A program made the position numbers and the translations under genes. From an uncultured Verrucomicrobia subdivision 3 bacterium (GTDB taxonomy: Bacteria; Verrucomicrobiota; Verrucomicrobiae; Limisphaerales; UBA11358), in contig CAINDH010000061.1 of assembly GCA_903847285.1 (NCBI GenBank), forward strand, positions 1-16,117: 16,117 bases of DNA, read 5' to 3'. Of the stretch, positions 1-4,929 are shown piece after piece. The notes beneath the pieces are model-generated. The model saw only the letters and a program-made list of their open reading frames with translations, was not told the DNA's origin and did not search any database. Every line of letters begins with the position of its first letter. Positions within the stretch are counted from its first letter, which is position 1.

Positions 1-2
1 CC

Positions 3-356
3 CCCACCCAGGCGAGTTTTCATTACTCGCTCGCGCTGGCCTTGAATGAGACGGGTGTCTCCAGTCGGATGGTGCAGGAATTGGAAGCCGCGGTGAAATG
101 CGATCCTCAGTTTGCCCGCGCCTGGTATAATTTAGGGTTGGCTCGCAGTAGTCAGGGCGATGACTCCGGTGCGCTGGCCGCACTCGTGCGCGCCGAATCC
201 GCTGATCCGTCCGATGCGCGCGCGCCTTATGCCCGCGCCACGGTGCTGGCGCGATTGGGGAAACTGGACGAAGCCCGCAGTGCCGCCCGCCGCGCCCTCG
301 AACTCGACCCCAATTCAGCCGCCGCTAACCTGCTTCGGCATATCGAAGGACAGTGA
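3..356 (+). CDS. TPR-repeat protein, C-terminal part (5' truncated by window edge)
   Basis: The reading frame is open from base 3 and stops with TGA at 354-356, giving 117 visible residues of a longer protein. Two to three tetratricopeptide repeats can be read: helix pairs with the W/Y-x-N-L-G-x-A and A-x-x-x-x-x-R-A-L-E-L-D-P pattern (for example AWYNLGLARSSQGD and ARRALELDPNSAAA). TPR units are protein-interaction scaffolds; the partner and the function of the missing N-terminal part cannot be seen. An internal TTG at 42 could be mistaken for a start, but the repeat pattern begins upstream of it (HYSLALALNE), so the true start lies outside the window. The gene is convergent with the next one, with 51 bases between their stops and no obvious terminator. 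The TPR call is firm; the role is unknown. Confidence 0.85.
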   Translation, partial: PTQASFHYSLALALNETGVSSRMVQELEAAVKCDPQFARAWYNLGLARSSQGDDSGALAALVRAESADPSDARAPYARATVLARLGKLDEARSAARRALELDPNSAAANLLRHIEGQ

Positions 357-407
357 TTCCTGTGGAGCAAACAAATATTGAGTGGCTGGATTTCGAGCCG
401 CTGTGCA

Positions 408-806
408 TCACAATTTTGGCCCCTCCAATTGGTGTAGTTTCGTTTCCAGTTGCCCCACCATCTTATTGGCCGACAGTAGCTGATCAAAAAATCCCGTGCG
501 TTCTCCCTTGAGTTGGTCAATCAGATATTCTTTTCCCCGGTTGGCAATTTTTGAATCCATAATTTCCCGTTCCATTTCTTGAACTTTTCGTTCATCTCCG
601 GTTTTTGACATGGCGGTTGCCGACGAATGTTTCACGTGTGCCACAGAGCTTCCGAAATCTTCCGAAGTCGGCGGCTCTGTTGGTTTCCTTGCCCGCAGAA
701 TTTCCTCCTGAATCACCGCCTCCACGCTCTGCGGTGTGACGTAGTATTTGCGCTCTTTCGGATCGTAGTAGCTATCTAGGCGTGGAATTCCCTGACGGTT
801 GGGCAT
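408..806 (-). CDS. Small coiled-coil protein, possible remnant of a DNA-binding protein
   Basis: From an ATG at 804-806 this encodes 132 residues; a TTG at 843-845 would give 145. The N-terminal part (IPRLDSYYDPKERKYYVTP, then QSVEAVIQEEILRARK) resembles the segment that follows the helix-turn-helix in some phage/plasmid-type DNA-binding proteins; this is resemblance from memory, not a search. A low-complexity linker follows. The last ~60 residues are charged heptad-like sequence (ERKVQEMEREIM...FFDQLLSANKMVGQLETKL), a likely coiled coil for oligomerisation. No helix-turn-helix is present upstream: the frame closes at a TGA at 882-884 and the next gene starts 145 bases away. A short open stretch in another frame just upstream (GKLKGILVKPAEFLAIVDSF) might be decayed coding sequence. 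Either a genuine short protein or a 5'-truncated remnant; I cannot decide. Confidence 0.5.
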   Translation of the reverse strand: MPNRQGIPRLDSYYDPKERKYYVTPQSVEAVIQEEILRARKPTEPPTSEDFGSSVAHVKHSSATAMSKTGDERKVQEMEREIMDSKIANRGKEYLIDQLKGERTGFFDQLLSANKMVGQLETKLHQLEGPKL

Positions 807-928
807 GTCACTGTCAGTCAAACCTCCAGTAAAAGCTGTCGACAATAGCCAAAAATTCTGCCGGTTTGACCAGAATACCCTTCAGTTTTCCCCGCAATCA
901 GCTATTATTCTTTTATCTGAATCAATGC

Positions 929-953
929 TTCAGATTGTGCCCATCTGTGGCTA
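929..953 (+). repeat. Degenerate ATCTG repeat, copy A
   Basis: Read on the plus strand, 937-950 (GTGCCCATCTGTGG) matches the minus-strand reading of copy B (GCGGCCATCTGCGG) at 11 of 14 positions. It overlaps two mutually exclusive hairpins: ATCTGAA 915-921 with TTCAGAT 929-935, and CAGAT 931-935 with ATCTG 943-947. It lies just beyond the 3' end of the DUF2007 gene, in inverted orientation to copy B on the other side of that gene. The CAGAT/ATCTG motif resembles a degenerate dispersed repeat I recall from many environmental bacterial genomes; that recollection is unverified. Confidence 0.5.
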
Positions 954-1160
954 AAGTTCATCCTCGCGTTCGGTAAAAAATAACTGATGGGCGCGGGCGT
1001 AATCCGCTTCCGGCACGAGGACGGTTGCTTCACGGTTCAGGTCGCCGTCGTCGGGCGCGGCGGGGTCGGCGAATGCCTGCGTGGCGGCGATGCCGTGCTT
1101 TTCGAGCATGACGACGAGCAACTCCGTTTTGATGACCGGGCCGGTGAAGAAATGTTTCAT
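951..1160 (-). CDS. DUF2007-type putative signal-transducing protein
   Basis: A 69-residue protein from ATG 1158-1160 to TAG 951-953. The pattern fits the small DUF2007 family (PF09413): an N-terminal strand (MKHFFTGPVIK), a helix with the family's LLVVMLEKHGIAA core, a variable acidic loop (DPAAPDDGD), then a strand and helix (TVLVPEADYARAHQLFF) with the V-P-x-x-D/E-Y-x-x-A motif. The fold is ferredoxin-like; the molecular role of the family is not established. A longer form from TTG at 1212-1214 is possible, but it would run through the ATCTG repeat and into the stop region of the upstream prepilin-like gene, so the ATG is preferred. It lies 40 bases downstream of that gene on the same strand and may share its transcript. 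No Shine-Dalgarno sequence is seen. Confidence 0.65.
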   Translation of the reverse strand: MKHFFTGPVIKTELLVVMLEKHGIAATQAFADPAAPDDGDLNREATVLVPEADYARAHQLFFTEREDEL

Positions 1161-1173
1161 GCCGTGAGTGTAA

Positions 1174-1203
1174 CCGCAGATGGCCGCAGATAAACCCAGA
1201 TTA
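1174..1203 (-). repeat. Degenerate ATCTG tandem repeat, copy B
   Basis: Three short units spaced about 10 bases apart (plus strand: CCGCAGAT at 1174-1181, CCGCAGAT at 1184-1191, CCCAGAT at 1195-1201) fill most of the 40-base gap between the stop of the first prepilin-like gene (TAA at 1201-1203, which the repeat overlaps) and the DUF2007 start at 1160. Copy A lies in the opposite orientation on the other side of the DUF2007 gene. Confidence 0.55.
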
Positions 1204-1893
1204 CGGAATCGCAAGACAGTTGGTGGCGAAGCCGGTTTGGTTGAACTGTTGGATGAGATTTAAGCGGGTCGCGATTTGTAGGCTGCCATCGTTGAGCAGG
1301 AGGTTGCCATTGCCAACTTTTTTTCTGCTGAATAATCCGCGCTGGATTGAGTAGCCGTGACGCGTGGTATCCCATTCTATTGGTGCGTTACTGGCTACGT
1401 TCAACAAGCCAGGTTTCACAGGCACTTGGTTGAGTAGAAAATTATCATCGCCGGAAAGCAATCCTGTCGCGTTCGTCCCAGCGGCATTCAAGCCGATGAA
1501 GTAGCTGATTTTGTTTTTCAAATCCTCGCCGAAATTAGTCGCGCAAATATTGCGACTGGAATCTCCGTAGCAGAAAACAACTTTCGGCGTAATTAACTCA
1601 TTGGACATGACTTGGAATGTTTTCCAAGCCTCAGTGGTGTTTATCAACTCCATCGTGCCGCCGTTCGTTAAGGCTATGTCCATTGGGTATTTGTCATTAT
1701 GGTCGCCAGCCCAAACTTTGTATGCGAGACCTGCTTGTTTGAGGTTGTTGGCGCAGGATATAATAACCGCTTTGCGCTTTCCGTCGTTAGCTGGCAAGAG
1801 CATTGCAGCCAATATGGCGACGGTAGCAATGATTGCCAATACCTCCACCAGCGTCAGCGCGTGGTTTCTTTGTTTGGAGCAGCGCGGTTTCAT
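1201..1893 (-). CDS. Prepilin-like protein, tandem paralog 1 (230 aa)
   Basis: A type IV pilin/type II secretion pseudopilin-like protein, expected to be cleaved by a prepilin peptidase and held in the inner membrane by its N-terminal helix. The leader MKPRCSKQRNHA precedes LTLVEVLAIIATVAILAAM, with Glu at +5 and the LTLVE form of the cleavage motif largely intact. The soluble domain shares blocks with its two neighbours: CANNLKQAGLAYK, WAGDHNDKYPM, WKTFQVMSNEL, KNKISYFIG, LLSGDDNFLLN, WDTTRHG and LLLNDGS, and a conserved end QTGFATNCLAIP. The His...Asp-Gly pair is like the H-X9-DG feature of prepilin-type proteins, but the spacing is about 22 residues. The ATG overlaps the TGA of paralog 2 as ATGA (1890-1893), indicating translational coupling. 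It is the last of the three in the transcript. The CPxD motif of the paralogs reads CYGD here. Substrate or partner unknown. Confidence 0.8.
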   Translation of the reverse strand: MKPRCSKQRNHALTLVEVLAIIATVAILAAMLLPANDGKRKAVIISCANNLKQAGLAYKVWAGDHNDKYPMDIALTNGGTMELINTTEAWKTFQVMSNELITPKVVFCYGDSSRNICATNFGEDLKNKISYFIGLNAAGTNATGLLSGDDNFLLNQVPVKPGLLNVASNAPIEWDTTRHGYSIQRGLFSRKKVGNGNLLLNDGSLQIATRLNLIQQFNQTGFATNCLAIP

Positions 1894-2582
1894 GGGATGG
1901 CAAGGCGGTTGGTGGCGAAGCCGGTTTGCTGAAGTTGCTTGGCAAGATCGGAACTGGTCGCGCCCATCACGCTGCCATCAGCTAGGCCGAGGTTGCCCCA
2001 GCCGGTTCTGGTCTTGGTGAACCAACTGGTTTTGGTGTCGCTTCCGTGACGAGTGGCGTCCCAAGTAAGTGAGTCGTTGGTGGTCACATTGATCGAGCCG
2101 GGTTTTACGGCGGACTGGTTGAGGAGAAAATTGCTGTCGCCGGAAAGAATGGCGGCGGGATTTGTATCCGTGGCATCCCACCCGATGAAGTAGCTGATTT
2201 TGTTTTTCAAATCCTCACCCCAATTTGTCGCGTAGGAGCGCAGGGAATCTTCCGGGCAGATGATGACTTTGGGCGTGCTCAATTCGTTGGACATGACTTG
2301 GAAGGTTTTCCAAGCGTCGGCGGTGTTCAGGTATTCCATTGCGCCGTCGTTCGTCACGGAAACTTCCATCGGGTATTTATCGTTGTTGTCGCCCGCCCAT
2401 ATTTTATAGGCAAGGCGGAGTTGTTTGAGATTGTTGGCGCAACTAGTTTTCTGACAGCGGTTGCTTCTTTGATTAAGCATTGGCAATAGCAACACTGCAA
2501 AAAATCCGATGACAAGAATCACGACGACCACTTCGATGAGTTTCATCGCAACATTTCTCTGGCTTGAGCAATTCAGTTTCAT
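1890..2582 (-). CDS. Prepilin-like protein, tandem paralog 2 (230 aa)
   Basis: Start chosen at ATG 2580-2582 (MKLNCSSQRNVAMKLIEV). The frame is open further upstream to 2714, but those extra residues are Arg/Pro-rich and are the antisense-like shadow of paralog 3. With this start the protein is 230 residues, the same as paralog 1, and the ATG overlaps the TGA of paralog 3 as ATGA (2579-2582). The N-terminal helix (VVVVILVIGFFAVLLLPML) is hydrophobic with Glu retained at +5 of a degenerate MKLIE cleavage motif. The soluble domain follows the shared plan: CANNLKQLRLAYK, WAGDNNDKYPM, FQVMSNEL, CPEDS, EDLKNKISYFIG, LSGDSNFLLN, WDATRHG, GLADGS and the end QTGFATNRLAIP. Closest in sequence to paralogs 1 and 3, implying local duplication. 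Probably an envelope pseudopilin; no more specific function is visible. Confidence 0.8.
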   Translation of the reverse strand: MKLNCSSQRNVAMKLIEVVVVILVIGFFAVLLLPMLNQRSNRCQKTSCANNLKQLRLAYKIWAGDNNDKYPMEVSVTNDGAMEYLNTADAWKTFQVMSNELSTPKVIICPEDSLRSYATNWGEDLKNKISYFIGWDATDTNPAAILSGDSNFLLNQSAVKPGSINVTTNDSLTWDATRHGSDTKTSWFTKTRTGWGNLGLADGSVMGATSSDLAKQLQQTGFATNRLAIP

Positions 2583-3274
2583 GGCAGCACGAGTTGGTTG
2601 GTGGCGAGGCCGGTTTGGCGGAGCAGATTGGTGAGGCCGGGCTGGTTCACGGATTGCACGCTGCCGTCGGTCAGGCCGATGTTGCCGCCGCCGGCGCGGG
2701 TCTTGGTGAACCAACTTTGCCGCGTCGTGTGGTTGTGGCGGGTATCGTCCCAGCCGAGCGCGGCGTTGGCGGAAACATTCACGAGGCCAGGCTTTGGATG
2801 CACGCCGTTGAGTGACAAGTTGTCATCGCCAGACAGGAAAGCCGCCGGGTTGGTATCCGTGGCATCCGCGCCGATGAAATAGCTGATGCGAGATTTCATG
2901 CCGTCGTCAAAATTCGTCGCCGCCCGCCGCCGCTCAGAGTCGCTGGGGCAGTAGAGAATTTTAGGTGTGCTCAATTCGTTGGACATGACTTGAAAAGTTT
3001 TCCAGGCGTCCGTGGAGTTGAGCCATTCCAGCGTGCCGCTATTGGTGATGGAAAGTTCCATCGGATACTTGTCGTTGTTGTCGCCCGCCCAGATTTTGTA
3101 GGCGAGGCCGATTTGTTTGAGGTTATTGACGCAGCCGATTTTGCTGGAGCGTCGGCCGTGCGGCGAAAGCGTCGGCAAAACAATGGCGACGATAACCACC
3201 AAGACGAACAGGATGATGATCACTTCGATGGGCATCAGCCCCCGATTGGTTTTGGTGGAGCGCTGGAGTTTCAT
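2579..3274 (-). CDS. Prepilin-like protein, tandem paralog 3 (231 aa)
   Basis: First of the three coupled genes, from ATG 3272-3274 to TGA 2579-2581. The N-terminus MKLQRSTKTNRGLMPIEV keeps Gly at -1 and Glu at +5 but has LMPIE in place of FTLVE; the membrane helix IIILFVLVVIVAIVLPTL follows. The soluble domain shows CVNNLKQIGLAYK, WAGDNNDKYPM, FQVMSNEL, CPSDS, SRISYFIGADATDTNPAA, FLSGDDNLSLN, WDDTRHN and GLTDGS, ending QTGLATNQLVLP. Upstream lies the hairpin-rich spacer that separates it from the canonical prepilin gene, so it may have its own promoter or be controlled through those structures. No Shine-Dalgarno sequence is visible before the ATG. Predicted inner-membrane pseudopilin-like protein; whether it is processed by a prepilin peptidase despite the altered motif is uncertain. 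Confidence 0.8.
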   Translation of the reverse strand: MKLQRSTKTNRGLMPIEVIIILFVLVVIVAIVLPTLSPHGRRSSKIGCVNNLKQIGLAYKIWAGDNNDKYPMELSITNSGTLEWLNSTDAWKTFQVMSNELSTPKILYCPSDSERRRAATNFDDGMKSRISYFIGADATDTNPAAFLSGDDNLSLNGVHPKPGLVNVSANAALGWDDTRHNHTTRQSWFTKTRAGGGNIGLTDGSVQSVNQPGLTNLLRQTGLATNQLVLP

Positions 3275-3341
3275 AGCTGTAATTTAGCAAAGCCCATACC
3301 AACACCGTTTTCCAATGAATTCGCCATTTGCATTTCCAATC

Positions 3342-3536
3342 ATGCGTGGGCTTCACGCATTTGGCGTGAGGTTCACTTGTCGGTGGTCGCACACCGACTA
3401 GGGTGGTGTTTTTCGCGCTGCGAAAAACCCGTCGTCGAGCGGAGCGTCAGGCGATGGAATCTTTCGCGTGCCTGAAAACTTTCACGCCTCAAAGTGACCG
3501 CTGCGCGGTCAATGTTCGGTCGCAGCGCGACCGAAC
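3342..3536. repeat. Cluster of five perfect hairpins in a 300-base non-coding spacer
   Basis: The stretch 3275-3574 holds no convincing gene. It contains five perfect inverted repeats: ATGCGTG 3342-3348 with CACGCAT 3354-3360; GTCGGTG 3379-3385 with CACCGAC 3392-3398; GTTTTTCGC 3408-3416 with GCGAAAAAC 3420-3428; TGACCGC 3495-3501 with GCGGTCA 3505-3511; GTTCGGTCGC 3514-3523 with GCGACCGAAC 3527-3536. The last three have three-base loops and share a CGC-NNN-GCG centre while the outer stem pairs differ, always with a compensating partner. None is followed by a clear T-tract on the minus strand, so they are not obvious terminators. They might be palindromic intergenic repeats, mRNA-stability elements between the two prepilin gene groups, or protein-binding sites. 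Confidence 0.65.
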
Positions 3537-3574
3537 CCACCATCCGCATACATCCGCATCCGTCAAACACCTCT

Positions 3575-4240
3575 TCATTTCACCGTCGGCAAAAAAAGGT
3601 CGTAGGTTTCAAATGGATTGTATTTGAAGTTGCTGGTGAGCGAATGGGCGTTCCATTCCTCAATGTGGCTGTCGGCGAAGAGCACGTTGCCTTTGTAGGT
3701 GTGAACATCACGCGACCACCGAAAACTTGCACCGCTGGTGGTGTGCAGAATGGTGGGGCTGGGTGAGGGGAAGCTGGTGAGGTTGCGATCGCCGGCAAGA
3801 ATGGATTGGGGCTTGGAAAAATCCGCGTTTACACCGACGAAGTAGCTCAAGTTGGTGTTTTGCAATGTGGCAAAATCAGTGCCAGCCACCCGCTGATCGT
3901 CGGCCTTGCAGGCGAGCACGCGCGGGTTGGAGAGTTCATTGGACAGCACTTGAAACTGGCGGAACGAAAAATAAAACGGGCCGTTGACGAGGTAGCCGTT
4001 CTGAACGAATTCTTCTGCGCCACCTTTAGCCATCGGCACGGTCATAGGGCAACGTCCGCCGTGGTCATGGAGGAAGACGTGGAGGCCGATGCCAATTTGC
4101 CGGAGATTGTTCTCGCAATAGATCCGTTTGGCGCGAGCCATCGCGGATTGGAGTGCAGGCATGAGCATCGCGGCGAGAATGCTGATGATGGCGATAACCA
4201 CCAGCAATTCCACCAGCGTGAATGCTCTCGCTCGTTTCAT
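3575..4240 (-). CDS. Prepilin-type protein with canonical cleavage/methylation motif (221 aa)
   Basis: A type II secretion/type IV pilus-like prepilin. The leader MKRARA is followed by [20 protein letters not shown], the canonical motif with Glu at +5 and Pro at +22; the -1 residue is Ala rather than Gly. After the helix come [20 protein letters not shown] (about 43-62), FQVLSNEL (96-103), CKADD (111-115), LSYFVG (131-136), ILAGDRN (147-153) and a C-terminal H180-X9-D190-Ser. The last is the H-X9-DG pattern with Ser replacing Gly. The shared blocks show it is homologous to the three tandem paralogs at 1201-3274 and closer to the usual form of the family. The ATG (4238-4240) lies 31 bases after the response-regulator stop, so it is probably co-transcribed with the kinase and regulator. 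Function beyond an envelope pseudopilin is not evident. Confidence 0.85.
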   Translation of the reverse strand: MKRARAFTLVELLVVIAIISILAAMLMPALQSAMARAKRIYCENNLRQIGIGLHVFLHDHGGRCPMTVPMAKGGAEEFVQNGYLVNGPFYFSFRQFQVLSNELSNPRVLACKADDQRVAGTDFATLQNTNLSYFVGVNADFSKPQSILAGDRNLTSFPSPSPTILHTTSGASFRWSRDVHTYKGNVLFADSHIEEWNAHSLTSNFKYNPFETYDLFLPTVK

Positions 4241-4271
4241 GCAAATAATCCAGCGCTCGCCGCGGCTTCAA

Positions 4272-4910
4272 TCAGCGCTGGAGAAATTTCGCTACGGCCT
4301 CCGTGCGCGTGCGCACCTGCAACTTTTCGTAAATGCGACGGATGTAGGTGTGGACGGTTTCGTAACTTATGCCAAGTTTCTCGGCAATCTCCTTGTAGAT
4401 CAATCCTTGCGAGAGCAAGTCGAGCACCTGCTGTTCGCGTTCGGAAAGTTCTGAAAGCTCGTTCGCCGTTTTCGCGCTCGCAGCGGCAGATTTTTGGAAA
4501 GTCAGGACCACTTTGCGCGCGATGTGCGTGGTCATCGGCGAACCGCCGCGCTGCACGTCGCGGATGGCATCCAGCAATTCTTTTGCAGGCGTGCGTTTAA
4601 GCATATACCCACTCGCGCCAGCGGTCAGCGCGCTGAAAATATTTTCTGTGTCCTCATAAACGGTGAGCATCATCACCTGCGTGGCGGGCAACAAAGCTTT
4701 CAACTGCCGCACACATTCAACGCCGTTCATGCCGGGCAAGTTGATGTCCATGAGCACTACGTCGGGCTTGATCTTGGGCAGGTCGGCGAGCGCGGCCTCG
4801 GCGCTGCCGTAGTCGCTCGCGCAACTAAAACCATCAGCGCGGGCAATCACCTTGGCGAGCGTGCCTCGCAGCTTGTCATTGTCCTCAACGATGGAAACTG
4901 AAATAGCCAT
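4272..4910 (-). CDS. Two-component response regulator, NarL/LuxR family
   Basis: A 212-residue cytoplasmic transcription regulator. The receiver domain (about 1-122) shows the acidic pocket (VEDND, Asp10 and Asp12), phospho-acceptor Asp55 in VVLMDINLPGMNG, Thr83 in MLTVYED and Lys105 in GYMLKRTPAKEL. The C-terminal domain (about 148-210) is a LuxR/GerE helix-turn-helix: LSEREQQVLDLLSQGLIYKEIAEK, then ISYETVHTYIRRIYEKL and RTRTEAV. All key residues are intact. ATG at 4908-4910 lies 19 bases after the stop of the kinase gene, which is its obvious partner. The kinase's HisKA_3 dimerisation domain is the type that normally pairs with NarL-like regulators. Targets are unknown; the downstream prepilin-like genes are candidates by proximity. 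No Shine-Dalgarno sequence precedes the start. Confidence 0.93.
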   Translation of the reverse strand: MAISVSIVEDNDKLRGTLAKVIARADGFSCASDYGSAEAALADLPKIKPDVVLMDINLPGMNGVECVRQLKALLPATQVMMLTVYEDTENIFSALTAGASGYMLKRTPAKELLDAIRDVQRGGSPMTTHIARKVVLTFQKSAAASAKTANELSELSEREQQVLDLLSQGLIYKEIAEKLGISYETVHTYIRRIYEKLQVRTRTEAVAKFLQR

Positions 4911-4929
4911 TGGTTTAGTTGGTTGCAGA

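Larger units (their letters stand above)
1201..3274 (-). repeat. Three-fold tandem gene duplication of prepilin-like genes
   Basis: The three genes are 693, 693 and 696 bases, each overlapping the next by four bases (ATGA at 2579-2582 and 1890-1893). Nucleotide similarity is strong in blocks, for example the GGACATGACTTG segment at 1605-1616, 2290-2301 and 2985-2996, whereas the N-terminal helix and the central Asn/Gly region have diverged. This is an array of diverged duplicates, with no frameshift seen in any copy. Confidence 0.8.

Noticed and set aside
915..947. Terminator for the DUF2007 gene
   Set aside because: Hairpins are present but neither strand has a T-tract after the stem; better explained as part of the degenerate repeat.
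2583..2714. Upstream extension of prepilin-like paralog 2
   Set aside because: The extra residues are Arg/Pro/Gln-rich and out-of-frame shadow of paralog 3; the ATG at 2580-2582 gives the right leader and the ATGA overlap.
3408..3428. Hairpin with T/A-rich arms as a bidirectional terminator
   Set aside because: The Ts lie within the stem rather than after it on either strand.
3342..3536. CRISPR array or insertion-sequence ends
   Set aside because: The palindromes differ in sequence and spacing, there are no uniform spacers, and no transposase or target-site duplication is visible.
3806..4600. 264-codon plus-strand open frame opposite the prepilin and response regulator
   Set aside because: It spans the junction of two well-supported minus-strand genes and shows no protein-like motif.
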